Below, piece by piece: positions 36,101 through 44,259 of a stretch of 64,000 bases of DNA. A model generated the notes under the pieces. It searched no databases. It was not told the DNA's origin and saw nothing but the letters and a program-made list of their open reading frames with translations. Both the position numbers and the translations under genes were made by a program. The stretch covers positions 124,001-188,000 of the forward strand of contig NZ_CH672413.1 in the NCBI RefSeq assembly GCF_000152705.1, in the 5' to 3' direction. The DNA comes from Janibacter sp. HTCC2649. Its GTDB lineage: Bacteria > Actinomycetota > Actinomycetes > Actinomycetales > Dermatophilaceae. Each line of letters begins with the position of its first letter. The stretch's first letter is position 1.

Positions 36101-36344
36101 CCTCCCGCAGGCCCGACTCGCAACCAAAACCGCCCTTCTCGCAGCACCCGAAGAAGAGATCCCCCGCCTCGACCTCGCCCGCATCAGCAAAGCCGAGGGA
36201 CTGCACGCGGCAGCCGAGCACATTCTGCTCAAAAAGGTCAGCAACCGCAGCCACGACGACGGGCCACCCCCGGACCTCTCCGACCGGACCAAAGAGGTTC
36301 TCGAGTCACACGATTGGGCGCACAACAAGCGCTCCGCATCATGA
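33117..36344 (+). CDS. 1,075-aa membrane protein with two LysM domains and a C-terminal BTAD-like domain
   Basis: Residues 1-120 hold about three hydrophobic helices. Two LysM peptidoglycan-binding domains follow (from 166, HTVSRGESLWSIAQDHLG; from 229, TYTVRKGDTLSGIAHEQLG). Then a Pro-rich stretch, one transmembrane helix near 370-385, a large Thr/His/Asp-rich cytoplasmic middle, and from about 820 a wHTH-BTAD-like C-terminus (KPYMTEVLTYIATRPYGATPEEVAEAMGITVNKA, then LRARGQTR…). LysM outside and a BTAD inside suggest transmembrane signalling or wall sensing (inference). GTG start overlaps tadG by GTGA. Confidence 0.82.
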   Translation: MTARRRLTGLVATATMLAIVAGIPALLVAIGATPAPTTVPTWDAVVDALTRPDDGTLAVKALSVLAWGAWLFLTGTILLEISARLRGLSAPPLPGLALPQAAARGLVGAAVLLFVAGPTITSAPTAADGTAPVSATVTHGNHVTAATFPLVAQSAAAAGAVPATVEHTVSRGESLWSIAQDHLGDGARYPEIAALNTGALAGRPPFLLPGTVLTLPTPHGANAAEGEEGTYTVRKGDTLSGIAHEQLGEAGRYPEIFDASRHITQPGGQHLSDPDVIDIGWTLAIPGQPSGAATAPTAKAPKPPGTGADPLPPPSRAPATGPTAQPDPGAARADVPPAASVPRSSAAPESTPRSDQRSVPALETSETPPPWLLAGLAGGPVLAGSLWVLLRQRRVAQVRHRRPGRTIATPPPSLAPVEKSVATVGTETAPTVEFMDDAVRRLASARARDGQPMPQLAAVELTATDITLHLSSAASLPSPWKDLGDGRRWALPASTDPQTLGELDPDQPAPYPLLATIGTTDIGDPWLLNCEEHTLTLTGDPTYAADLARYIAAEVACNPWSAGATIDCVGIAGEVAPLNPDRVRTHTPRTDPAAEVLADAVNTIDRAADHDHDATTARANIAGPDSWSARMLIIDQAHTHTPSVQQLLELLESHPGATGTSVVINGARAHTPGLVVELTASGRVRLPHVSLDLVAVGLTTDEAQGCAALLAATHHLADVPVPVDEDATDGWRAFTDQAGALRDEHTLPRATPATDLGESSESLLDAADEEYLQAAATTRADLATLAPKVTHAVRDAVRGADPTLDNDVAAWFADDCPLPRLTLLGPVRARTRGKALAERKPYMTEVLTYIATRPYGATPEEVAEAMGITVNKAREYVRIVRDWLGTNPRTGAAHLPDARQSPAAKTRGLGVYQVLDLLIDADLFRRLRARGQTRGPDGIHDLTTALRLVQGRPFDQLRNPGWAWLHEGDRLDHHLTTAIVDVAHTVTTHALHAGDLPQARLATKTALLAAPEEEIPRLDLARISKAEGLHAAAEHILLKKVSNRSHDDGPPPDLSDRTKEVLESHDWAHNKRSAS

Positions 36345-36622
36345 CCTCGCGCACCGCCGCCTGAGGCCGCGATGGCTGGCAGTGTCGCCCCAAGGTGCCT
36401 CCTTTGGCCCACTGTGGGCACCCAAATCCGCCCAGATAGGGCGCGCCCGCGACCCGCCGCCAACCGCCCACAGTGCCCTGCGCTGGCCGCGCCGCGGCCC
36501 GGCGACCACGGCGTCTGGTGGCCAGAATGGGAAGGGTCATCCGGCTTACCGATGCTCCGGTGGGCGGCTCAAGGGACTGGCGAGAAGTCGGCCCTTGGGG
36601 AATGTAATCGGGGCAGGTCCAG

Positions 36623-37216
36623 TCACGGCGTAGACGGTGAGGTGGCGGCATCAATCTCTAGGATGAGATCCCGGCAAGCCTTGGCCGCTGCCAATAGGTC
36701 GCGCTCCTCAAGGACAATCTGGTCGTTTGTCACGGCAATTCCAGTGCGATTGATTTTTGTCATGGTGGACGATCGGCCCTTCTGCTGCCGTCGAGTAAGA
36801 GTCCCCAGACCATGTGCGACTGCATTCCTGGCTTCAGCTAAGCCCTCTAGCTGCAGCCAATTGGGCGAGATCGTGTGCCACTTTTTGAAGGCGTCCTTCT
36901 GCGCCTCCCAAGTCCTGGTCACGTCGATCGCTACTTGTTCCCAAACTTTGCCCCGCACGGGGTCAGCCATAGGGTCGACGGCACGTTCGGTGTGGTCAAT
37001 CAAGCGATCCGCGCAGTATGCCTCCGTGATAGAAAGCAGTCGCAGTAGCGTTGCCTGACGCTGGACCTGCCGGGGATCCGGCCCCCCAACAGCGAGACGG
37101 CGGCTGACCCGAATTGCAGGTCGGTAGCTGGCTAGCGCCTTTTGATGCATCCCGAGGGTCTGAAACAAGAGGCGTGTCGCGTCCTCAGCCCGCGCGCTTA
37201 GGACTGCTGGAACCAC
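36623..37216 (-). CDS. HEPN-domain protein, partner of the reverse transcriptase
   Basis: The 197-aa helical protein has the HEPN signature R-x4-H: R130-N-A-V-A-H135 in GLAEARNAVAHGLG, the catalytic motif of HEPN ribonucleases. It starts at a GTG within the end of the RT gene (19-nt overlap), so the two are co-translated. Bases here are less GC-rich than in neighbours. In lactococcal AbiA the RT and HEPN parts are fused in one protein; here they are separate. The gene ends 278 nt from the convergent LysM-BTAD gene; I saw no strong terminator between them. Confidence 0.75.
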   Translation of the reverse strand: MVPAVLSARAEDATRLLFQTLGMHQKALASYRPAIRVSRRLAVGGPDPRQVQRQATLLRLLSITEAYCADRLIDHTERAVDPMADPVRGKVWEQVAIDVTRTWEAQKDAFKKWHTISPNWLQLEGLAEARNAVAHGLGTLTRRQQKGRSSTMTKINRTGIAVTNDQIVLEERDLLAAAKACRDLILEIDAATSPSTP

Positions 37217-38808
37217 GATCGTGCCACCTCAATCACCATCTGGTCCAAGCGATCTTCCCTATTGGCCTCGGCCTGTGACTCGTCCATCAGTGCGAGGCCC
37301 CACAACATGAGTGGCCGCCACGATGGACCAACTCGATCTAGCGCGCCGACGACCACGAGCTCCTCGGACAGCCCCAGCCTGCCAAGGGCAGCAGCCGCTG
37401 TGGCTGCGAGCGCGGGAGCGCCTTCCCGAACGCTCTCGACGAGCCAGGCATAGTGCTCATGCTGGGTTGTAGATCGTCGGATGCTGCCTGCCGCGTCGAC
37501 GAGCCACATCTTCTGCCAAGTGCTGAAGTTCTCTTCGCGCGAGAGGGCGTCCAGTTGTACGCGGATGGCTGTACGTGCCGCCTTCCCCGTGGCCCCCAGG
37601 GCCACGAGGTACTTGGCCGCCTGGGGCGTTAATGCAGGCTCAAATCGCAGAACCGCCGACATGTACTCAAGAGGCTGGGTATTTCCAGCCGTGCCCAAGA
37701 TTGGCAGAGATCGGCTGAGGAGCGATTCCGTTATTGCCGCGTCTTGGCTGGATTGAACTTCGTCGGATTCATCCTCTTCGAGCCACAACTCCCAAGCGCG
37801 AGTTGCAGCACGCACTTGCGCCTCGTCGACGGCATCATCTGTCCGATCCTTGGTATGCGACTCTTGGATCGCGTCGGTGTCTGCTACTCCCTCGATCTCG
37901 GAGCCGGACAAACCCAGTGGAGGTTCGACGCTCTCGTCCTCGTCGCTGTAGTCGCTTTCAAAAAAGAGGCGCAAGCCATCGAGTTCCGTGTCCTCGTCAA
38001 ACAGTCGCCCTTCGGCATCCGAGAATGCCGTGAGCGAGGCTCGGTAGTTGCGCTTCCCATAGGTGTACGTCTTGCTCTCGTTGAGAACCAGGCCCAAGGT
38101 CCGCACTTCCGCGGCGCAAGCTTCGAGTGCGTTGCGGGCTGCTCCGAGCGAAGCCGTAGCAATTCGGAAGTCGTCCGAAAACGTGTAGACGTCATAGCCT
38201 GCCCGTCGCAGTCGGCGAGTGGCTGGGGCTATATAGGTGTCACCAAGAATATCGCTTGCTTTGTGTACCTGCGGAAGTCCAACTCGTCGCCCCATTATAC
38301 GCTCAAGAAGGACCATTAAAGCCTCTATTGCTAGAGCCTCTCCTGTCTGCGCGAGTAGTTCATCGTGGAGCAACTCGTGGTCGAGGAATTCGTAATATGC
38401 CGAGACGTCGGTTTTGCTTATATAGCGCGCATTTGGAGAAGCTAGGGGGGACTCACGGAAGGTGGCAATGGGTGGCCTGTTGACAAGCTCCTGGGGAAGG
38501 GATTCTGCAATGAGTGTGACCAAGGCGCGATAGAGCACTCGATCCTCGAGCGATATCTCGCTAATGGGGCGCATGCCCTTTCGGTTCTTGTCGACGAAGA
38601 CAATTGAGGCGGGGGGTCCCGGCCTTTCGCGCCGGTAGCGACCCTTCAGCCAGCCGGCGATTGCCGGGCCGCGGTCGACCAGGGCCAAGCGATCCCATCG
38701 TCTCGGCATCAACCGGTTCGTTGTAGAGAGCTCAGCAGCCGCCGCCGCATCGAGATCCAAGCGTTGCAGCAGAGCGTTCGCGAGCACCATGCCACGGGAT
38801 CTTGCCAT
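37198..38808 (-). CDS. Reverse transcriptase of unknown-group/Abi type with helical C-terminus
   Basis: The 536-aa protein has RT motifs in order: motif A SKTDVSAYYEFL (D134), motif B GLPQ (177-180), motif C FSDD (D212 and D213) and motif D LGLVLNESKTY (238-248). An acidic segment (about 270-355) separates it from a Leu/Ala-rich helical repeat region (about 360-530), like the helical repeat part of AbiA/AbiK. There is no maturase, endonuclease or intron structure. Start ATG 38808; ATG 38790 is a second choice. Function by family: abortive-infection defence, possibly by untemplated DNA synthesis. Confidence 0.82.
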   Translation of the reverse strand: MARSRGMVLANALLQRLDLDAAAAAELSTTNRLMPRRWDRLALVDRGPAIAGWLKGRYRRERPGPPASIVFVDKNRKGMRPISEISLEDRVLYRALVTLIAESLPQELVNRPPIATFRESPLASPNARYISKTDVSAYYEFLDHELLHDELLAQTGEALAIEALMVLLERIMGRRVGLPQVHKASDILGDTYIAPATRRLRRAGYDVYTFSDDFRIATASLGAARNALEACAAEVRTLGLVLNESKTYTYGKRNYRASLTAFSDAEGRLFDEDTELDGLRLFFESDYSDEDESVEPPLGLSGSEIEGVADTDAIQESHTKDRTDDAVDEAQVRAATRAWELWLEEDESDEVQSSQDAAITESLLSRSLPILGTAGNTQPLEYMSAVLRFEPALTPQAAKYLVALGATGKAARTAIRVQLDALSREENFSTWQKMWLVDAAGSIRRSTTQHEHYAWLVESVREGAPALAATAAAALGRLGLSEELVVVGALDRVGPSWRPLMLWGLALMDESQAEANREDRLDQMVIEVARSWFQQS

Positions 38809-39363
38809 TCAAAAGGCCCAAATTGCCTCGGCTCAAGAATCTTGGCTGCGATTTGGCCGCCGAGCTGCGGCGCGGGACCGGGTCTTGCCGAAGAGCTGGC
38901 CCATTCGCAAGCGGGCTCAGGCGCCGCGCGGCTGGTCGCGTCCATGCCCAGACATCCCATCCAGCTCCGACGCCGATCGACAGCTGGCCGCCAGCCTCGA
39001 GGGATACAAGGCTTCGCGTCTGCGGCGCCGGCTGATGGGCCGCTCACGCGTCATACAACCGGGGGTGTGGCCGTAGCTGCGTCACACCGCCGCCTTAGCA
39101 CCTCCGAAACCGGCCAAGTGAGGGTCGGAGTCGACCGGGGATCGCCACGTCGTTACGAGGCAAGCAGGGGACCGGCCGTGGACAGCAGCGGGTGCGCCGA
39201 CCCAACGCAGTGCCTTGGCGCTAGCCGACGACCGAGACAGAAAGTGAGTGCGTTGGGGCGTCTTGCACAGCCCCTGCGGACGGTCCTACTCCTGGGCCAA
39301 CGCGCGCGTTGGCCCACCGCTAGGCCCTCGGTAGTACAGCCATTCGACGGCTACGGTTGCGTG
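38809..39363. other. 555-nt gap with a 24-bp perfect palindrome
   Basis: This gap separates the divergent RT and HTH genes. It holds no convincing coding sequence. A perfect palindrome TGGGCCAACGCG/CGCGTTGGCCCA lies at 39293-39316, 47 nt before the HTH ATG, so it could be an operator or terminator. The remainder may hold the RT promoter and possibly an RT-linked RNA, but I see no clear structure to support an RNA. Confidence 0.6.
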
Positions 39364-39630
39364 ATGGCCTACCCCGGGCGCCCCGTTCTCGAGCCCTTGG
39401 CTCAGTTCCAGGGCACGAACACGGTCCGGCAGACCCCGGTGCAGCGACGCGTTCTGGTCGAGTTCGTGAGCCGGGAGTACGCGGCCGGCCGCTCGTTGAG
39501 GCAGATCGCCGAGCTGACCGATCGGACGCAGTCGGCGGTCCGGCGCGCCTTGGACCAGGCCGGTGTGCCGCGTCGTGGGGCTGGCGCCCCTCCCCTGTCC
39601 GCGCGCCCTGCGGGTGCACCAGGGGACTGA
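39364..39630 (+). CDS. Small helix-turn-helix regulator
   Basis: The 88-aa protein has a flexible N-terminus (YPGRPVLEPLAQFQGTN), then a helix-turn-helix (SLRQIAELTDRTQSAVRRALDQAGVPRR) and a Pro/Gly-rich tail. Small HTH proteins of this layout are common in actinobacterial elements. It lies just after the 39293-39316 palindrome and upstream of the conjugation operon, so it may regulate one of these (inference). The frame is open upstream but only this part has coding character. Confidence 0.65.
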   Translation: MAYPGRPVLEPLAQFQGTNTVRQTPVQRRVLVEFVSREYAAGRSLRQIAELTDRTQSAVRRALDQAGVPRRGAGAPPLSARPAGAPGD

Positions 39631-39877
39631 CCAACGCAAAGGCGTCGCCCAGCGTCAAGCACCGTGCGCCTCGTTCGGAGCACTGCAGGCGCCCACAACC
39701 GCGGCGGAGAGCACAACTGCGAGCATTCGATTTCACTTTCCCAGGGACGTGCGCTGACCTGCGCGAATGCAAAAGTCCCTAGCCCAGAGTCCGTCATTAT
39801 CGCGACGTCCCGGGATGAATCCGGGGACGTTGTAGCGCCACCTTCGCGTCGTGACCCCACGACGGAAGGACTTGGAG

Positions 39878-40672
39878 ATGAGCGTCGCGACACAGCTTGA
39901 ACTGGATGACCCCGGCAGTGGTCTGCTCGCAGCGGCCCACGACTCGTGGCCCAGCTGGGTCGACCGGCAGGAGGCGCTCGGTGTGGTCGCTCAGCTGGGT
40001 GACCTGCCGACCTGGTTGGGCACGCACCCGCAGGAATGCAACGCCGTCCTTGGGGCTTTGTCGGGCCTGGCGGCACAACACGACGGCGACGACGTCCCGG
40101 CGGCGGCCGCGCTAGCGTGGCTGCTTGTCCCGGGCGCGAGCCTGCTCGCGAACCGGCTGACCACACTCTCCCCGGCCATCGACCAGCTGGTCGCCGCGCA
40201 ACTGTGGATCGAGGTTCGCACCTTCGGACCCGGCGGGGGGCGGCGCGTCGCCGCGAGCATCCTTCGCAACACCCGGAAAGGGGTGCTGCGCGACCTCGGC
40301 GTGGGGGAGCACGCCGAGCTGGCCTGGAGGCGACGTCTGATCCTGGAACCGGACAACCTGCTGTGGCAACGGACGTTGCCTCTGACCATGTCGGAGGATG
40401 GCGGTGCAGGGGAGTTGTCTGAGCTGCTCGAGGCAGCCTGCGCGCAAAGCGTGATCAGTGACGAAGACCTTCACCTGCTCTTGGGTCTGGCGCAGGCCGC
40501 CGACGCCGCAGCCCAGAGCCACTTTGGCCGGGGGTGCGCGGGACTGATGACCCCGGTGGCCTCCATGGAGGTGGCGCAACGGTGGGGGGTCTCCGCGCGC
40601 ACGGTGCGTCGCCGGGCCAGGCGCAGCCTCGACGCGCTGAGCCGGTACGCCGTCACGCAGATGTCGGCCTGA
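39878..40672 (+). CDS. Helical HTH-containing protein before the conjugation operon
   Basis: The 264-aa protein is Ala/Leu-rich and helical, and ends in a helix-turn-helix (MEVAQRWGVSARTVRRRARRSLDAL), a pattern like sigma-70 region 4 or a DNA-binding regulator. Start ATG 39878 was chosen because GAAGGA lies 8 nt upstream; an ATG at 39851 has no site. It lies 49 nt before the 45-aa ORF. It may control the conjugation operon. No family was recognised. Confidence 0.6.
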   Translation: MSVATQLELDDPGSGLLAAAHDSWPSWVDRQEALGVVAQLGDLPTWLGTHPQECNAVLGALSGLAAQHDGDDVPAAAALAWLLVPGASLLANRLTTLSPAIDQLVAAQLWIEVRTFGPGGGRRVAASILRNTRKGVLRDLGVGEHAELAWRRRLILEPDNLLWQRTLPLTMSEDGGAGELSELLEAACAQSVISDEDLHLLLGLAQAADAAAQSHFGRGCAGLMTPVASMEVAQRWGVSARTVRRRARRSLDALSRYAVTQMSA

Positions 40673-40721
40673 GGTGACCACAACAGCGACCGCGTCGGCC
40701 TTCGGGCATGGAGGTGAGGTC

Positions 40722-40859
40722 ATGAAGAGCATCAGGAACGTCCTGCTGCCACGCACCGTGGCCGTGCTAGCGACCGCCAGGTTCGGGGACGATCGCGCGG
40801 TGGGCAGAGCAACGCCGGCCTGCCTCCGACGCGCCCGGCCCGGACGGGGGCTGCCGTGA
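40722..40859 (+). CDS. 45-aa ORF coupled to the ParA-like gene
   Basis: This short frame begins MKSIRNVLLPRTVAVLA after a strong GGAGGTGAGG ribosome site, and its TGA stop overlaps the GTG of the next gene (GTGA). The site and overlap support translation, perhaps as a coupling leader. The product has a short hydrophobic segment and a basic C-terminus. I do not know its function. Confidence 0.5.
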   Translation: MKSIRNVLLPRTVAVLATARFGDDRAVGRATPACLRRARPGRGLP

Positions 40860-41653
40860 CCACGGTGACGCGGCCGGTCGGTGTCGACGAGCTGCTACGC
40901 GCTCACCGGTCCCTGATGGTCGGCGACTTCCGCCGTCACCCACCCCGACCTCGCAGCCCAGCTGGGTGGGCCCCGGTCGAGCCGGTCCTGCCGGTGGTGG
41001 GCGCCGCCGGCGGAACCGGTGCGTCGACTTTCGCTCTGGCGTTGGCCACGGCGGCCGGCGGCCGGGTCGTCGAGTGCGCCACCCTGACCGACTCCGGGCT
41101 GGTGGCCGCGCCGACCGCCGAGCTCGGCCGGCACGACAGCGGCTGGCTGCGCGGCACCCGCGGAACGGTGATGATCGAACGGCCGGCAACTACCCTGACC
41201 GCCCTGGGAGATCTGCAGGCACCCACGACGCCGGAAGCCATTCCGCCAATGACCGTCGTCGATGTGGCGTGGGAACTCGGGCAGGTCCTGACCACCGAGT
41301 CCTGGGTCGCGGACCTGCTTCGCCAGTCACCGCTGGTGGTGGTGACCGCGACCGCAACGATTCCCGGTCTGCGGCGGCTGGAGGCGGCGTTGGGCATGCT
41401 CGCGAGTACCCCGTGCGTGGCTGCGGTGCTGGGGCCGCGACGCAAGAAGTGGGCCCGTGCCGTGGCGCACAGCGCCGGGCCGCTGACCACCGCACTGATC
41501 CGCGCGGAGCGACTGGTCGTGGTCCCCACCGATGCACGGCTCTCAGCCCGCGGGTTGGACTCCGCGCCACTTCCGGATGCGTTGCTGCACGCCGCCACCC
41601 ACCTGCTCCACCTCACCCAAGACGTTCCCGCCCGGAAGGAACCCCTGACATGA
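40856..41653 (+). CDS. ParA/MinD-like ATPase with deviant P-loop (conjugation operon)
   Basis: The 265-aa protein has the fold pattern of a ParA-type ATPase. The P-loop reads PVVGAAGGTGASTFALAL, without the lysine. Later LGPRRKKWARAV and VPTDARLS fit the final strands of the fold. It starts the conjugation gene train and is coupled by GTGA to the 45-aa ORF and ATGA to the next gene. A role in positioning the transfer machine is inferred. Confidence 0.6.
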   Translation: MTTVTRPVGVDELLRAHRSLMVGDFRRHPPRPRSPAGWAPVEPVLPVVGAAGGTGASTFALALATAAGGRVVECATLTDSGLVAAPTAELGRHDSGWLRGTRGTVMIERPATTLTALGDLQAPTTPEAIPPMTVVDVAWELGQVLTTESWVADLLRQSPLVVVTATATIPGLRRLEAALGMLASTPCVAAVLGPRRKKWARAVAHSAGPLTTALIRAERLVVVPTDARLSARGLDSAPLPDALLHAATHLLHLTQDVPARKEPLT

Positions 41654-41958
41654 CCACCGCTCTCGAATCCAACGCCGGCGTGGTTGCCGCGGTGACTACC
41701 CGGGTCTGCCCGGTCGCCCCACCGGGAGCGCAGCAGTACGCCGACCAGCTCATGGGCTACCTGCTGTGGGGGGTGGGGCTGCTGTTCATCCTCGGCGTGA
41801 TCGTCGGCATCGCCGCCATTGTCGGCGGACGAGTCTTCGCCATGCCTCACGCCTCCAAGGCAGGCGTCGTCGGCGTGGTGCTGGTGTTCGTCGCGATCAT
41901 CGCCTACCTCGTCCTTCCGGGGATCGTGCGAGCGATGACCGGGTCCGGGTGCGTCTGA
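41650..41958 (+). CDS. Two-helix membrane protein, VirB2/TrbC-like
   Basis: The 102-aa protein has an N-terminal polar segment and two hydrophobic helices (YLLWGVGLLFILGVIVGIAA and KAGVVGVVLVFVAIIAYLVL) separated by a short basic loop. This size and topology match VirB2/TrbC pilin-like proteins of type IV secretion. It is coupled on both sides (ATGA and TGATG). No sequence motif proves the assignment. Confidence 0.6.
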   Translation: MTTALESNAGVVAAVTTRVCPVAPPGAQQYADQLMGYLLWGVGLLFILGVIVGIAAIVGGRVFAMPHASKAGVVGVVLVFVAIIAYLVLPGIVRAMTGSGCV

Positions 41959-42785
41959 TGGCCACCACGACGATTGAGGACGCCAGCGGGGTGTGGGACC
42001 GGCGACGCCTTCTGCTCACTCTCGCGGGGGTCCTGTCCGCGGCGGTGCTGCTGGTGATGGGGCTGGTCTACGCGGTGGTCTGGGGGATCGGCTCTGCAAC
42101 TGCGGGCCACGACCGTCCCGCCACCGGACCGGTGCGGGTGGGCGGTGACACCGCAGTGCAGCGGCGGGACGCGATCGCGGCCGTCCCGATGGCCGCTGTC
42201 GCCGCGTCAGCGGCGATGTCGGGCACCCCTGCCGCGGGGGCCAGTGCGAGCATCACCGTTCCGGCTGCCACCACGGTAGGCCTTGTGGAGGTGCCGACCG
42301 GTTTCCCCCGGACCCCGCTGGGTGCGGTCGGGCAGCTCGCCGCCATCGACACGACCGTCCTGACAGGGATGTCGATCCCGCACACCCGGGCCGTTCACGA
42401 GGCGTGGGCGCTGCCCGGTGCCCCACCTGTGGCGCAGTGGGTGATGACCGGCAACGTGCAGGCGTACCTTGCCGCCAGCGGATCCCAAAGCCTGGACGCG
42501 GCCAGTGTGGTGACTGCCACCCCCGCCGCTGGACAGGTCAAAGGCACCGACGGCGGCGACTGGACCTTGGCGTGCGTGCTGCTGGACGTGCGCGCGACGA
42601 TCACCGCCTCTGCCCGGATCGGGTACGGCCATTGCGAACGGATGCAGTGGAGCGGCGGCGAGCAGGGAGGGCGGTGGATGATCGGGCCCGGGGCGCAGCC
42701 GGCCCGGGCCCCGTCGACCTGGCCGGGCTCCCAGGCCGCGATGGACGCCGGGTGGGCGACGTGGGTGGAAGCGGGTCAACCGTGA
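41958..42785 (+). CDS. Single-pass conjugation protein with extracytoplasmic domain
   Basis: The 275-aa protein has one helix near the N-terminus (LLLTLAGVLSAAVLLVMGLVYAVVW) and a soluble extracytoplasmic domain (MSIPHTRAVHEAWALPGAPPVAQWV…). VirB8/TcpC-like proteins have this layout, but I see no specific motif. It starts on the previous stop (TGATG) and overlaps the VirB6-like GTG. Confidence 0.65.
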   Translation: MATTTIEDASGVWDRRRLLLTLAGVLSAAVLLVMGLVYAVVWGIGSATAGHDRPATGPVRVGGDTAVQRRDAIAAVPMAAVAASAAMSGTPAAGASASITVPAATTVGLVEVPTGFPRTPLGAVGQLAAIDTTVLTGMSIPHTRAVHEAWALPGAPPVAQWVMTGNVQAYLAASGSQSLDAASVVTATPAAGQVKGTDGGDWTLACVLLDVRATITASARIGYGHCERMQWSGGEQGGRWMIGPGAQPARAPSTWPGSQAAMDAGWATWVEAGQP

Positions 42786-44230
42786 CCATCCTGCCGGTGG
42801 AGGGGTGGTCGGACTACGTCAACCCGTTCAGTTACTTGGCCGGCGCCGCGGGGAAGGTCGCCGGTGACGCGTGGACGGTGGCGATGCTGTCCTTCTGGTC
42901 CGCGGGGTTGTGGCTGCTGCGGTTCGTCCTTGAGCTGGTGGACGCGTTCCTGACTCCGGACTTGTCCGAGAGCGGACCCGGCGCGAGCGTGTACCGGTTC
43001 ACGTTCTGGGTCGCGGCCACTTTGGTGCTGTTCATGGCGATGGTCCAGTTCGGGGTCGCCGCGTTCCGCCGCGACGGGCAGTCCTTGGCGCGGGTCGCGG
43101 TCGGCACCGCCCAGTTCCTGATGGTCTGGGTGGCGTGGCTGACGTATGCGGTGGTGCTGCTGGCGGCGTGCGGGGGGCTGACCCGGGTGGTGATGAAGGC
43201 CACCATGGGGGTGGATGCCTGGTCGCAGTGGCAGCCGTGGGAGGCGTTCAGCACCCAGGACGTCACCGACGCCGCGGTCGCGACCGTGCTGGGAATCATG
43301 GGTCTGTTCCTGGTGCTGGCGGCGATCGGGCACCTGCTCGTCATGCTCGCCCGTGCCGGCGCGCTGCTGGTGTTGGCGGCGACCACCCCGATCGCCGCCG
43401 CCGGGCTGGTGTCCGACGCGGGCCGGTCGTGGTTCTGGAAGTCGCTGCGCTGGTTCCACGCCGCCGCGTTCACCCCCGTGCTGATGGCGTTGGTGATGGG
43501 GGTGGGGATCCAGCTGACCACTGGTGTCGTCACCAGCCAAGGCGACTCCGTCGCCGCCGCGGTCGGTACCGCGGTGCCCGGAGTGATGCTCATCCTGATC
43601 GGCTGCTTCGCCCCGCTGGCCCTGTTCAAGATGCTCGCGTTCGTCGACCCCGGCACCAGCTCCGGGGCTGCCATGCGCACCGGGATGGCCGCGCAGGGCG
43701 GCCTGCAAGGACTCCTGCCCGGCGGCAGCGCATCGGCGTCCTCGGGCACGTCGGGGGCGGCGTCGAGCACCGACGCGAACGGCCGCTCCGCCGGGGAGGA
43801 CGCCAGCGCGGACGCCACCACCTCCCGCTTCGCCACCTCCGCCGGCGGGCTCCTGGGTGCGCTGGGCCCGGTCGGGCAGGCCGCCGCTACTGGTGTCGGC
43901 GTGGCCGGGTCGTTCGGGGCCCGCGCGGCCGCGGTCGGCGCGGACCTGTCCAACCAGATGGGCGTGGGCCACGGCGACTACGTCCCCGACTTCTCCGCCG
44001 ACCGCCGCAGTAGTGGGCGGGACGCGGCCAGTCGCGGCGAGCTCGACCCCCCCGACACCACCCCAGACGCGTCGCCAGGCTCTGGTGCGGGTTCGGCTGG
44101 CAGCGCTGCGGCCCCCGGTGGGCCGTCGCCTGTCCCGCCCGCCCCCGCCGGAGCCAGCGGTGCCGGTGCTGGGGGTGGCGCCGCCGCGGCCGGTGGCGCG
44201 GCCGCTGTTGTCCCGATCGTCCCCGTCTGA
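42782..44230 (+). CDS. VirB6/TrbL-like polytopic conjugation channel protein
   Basis: The 482-aa protein has about seven transmembrane helices in the first 310 residues (LSFWSAGLWLLRFVLEL, FWVAATLVLFMAMVQFGV, LLVMLARAGALLVLAATTPIAAAG, MLILIGCFAPLALFKML) followed by a long Ser/Ala/Gly/Pro-rich cytoplasmic tail. The layout is that of VirB6/TrbL. The GTG overlaps the previous stop by GTGA. The SCO6880-type gene starts 29 nt later. Confidence 0.75.
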   Translation: MTILPVEGWSDYVNPFSYLAGAAGKVAGDAWTVAMLSFWSAGLWLLRFVLELVDAFLTPDLSESGPGASVYRFTFWVAATLVLFMAMVQFGVAAFRRDGQSLARVAVGTAQFLMVWVAWLTYAVVLLAACGGLTRVVMKATMGVDAWSQWQPWEAFSTQDVTDAAVATVLGIMGLFLVLAAIGHLLVMLARAGALLVLAATTPIAAAGLVSDAGRSWFWKSLRWFHAAAFTPVLMALVMGVGIQLTTGVVTSQGDSVAAAVGTAVPGVMLILIGCFAPLALFKMLAFVDPGTSSGAAMRTGMAAQGGLQGLLPGGSASASSGTSGAASSTDANGRSAGEDASADATTSRFATSAGGLLGALGPVGQAAATGVGVAGSFGARAAAVGADLSNQMGVGHGDYVPDFSADRRSSGRDAASRGELDPPDTTPDASPGSGAGSAGSAAAPGGPSPVPPAPAGASGAGAGGGAAAAGGAAAVVPIVPV

Positions 44231-44259
44231 ACGTCGCGTCTGAAACCTAGGAGCCCGCC

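Noticed and set aside
37198-38808. Group II intron or retron reverse transcriptase
   Set aside because: No maturase or endonuclease domain, no domain V-like hairpin or msr/msd structure was seen; the overlapping HEPN gene and helical C-terminus favour an Abi-type RT.
38809-39363. A non-coding RNA gene paired with the RT
   Set aside because: Only the 24-bp palindrome was clear; no repeated or branched structure could be supported by eye.
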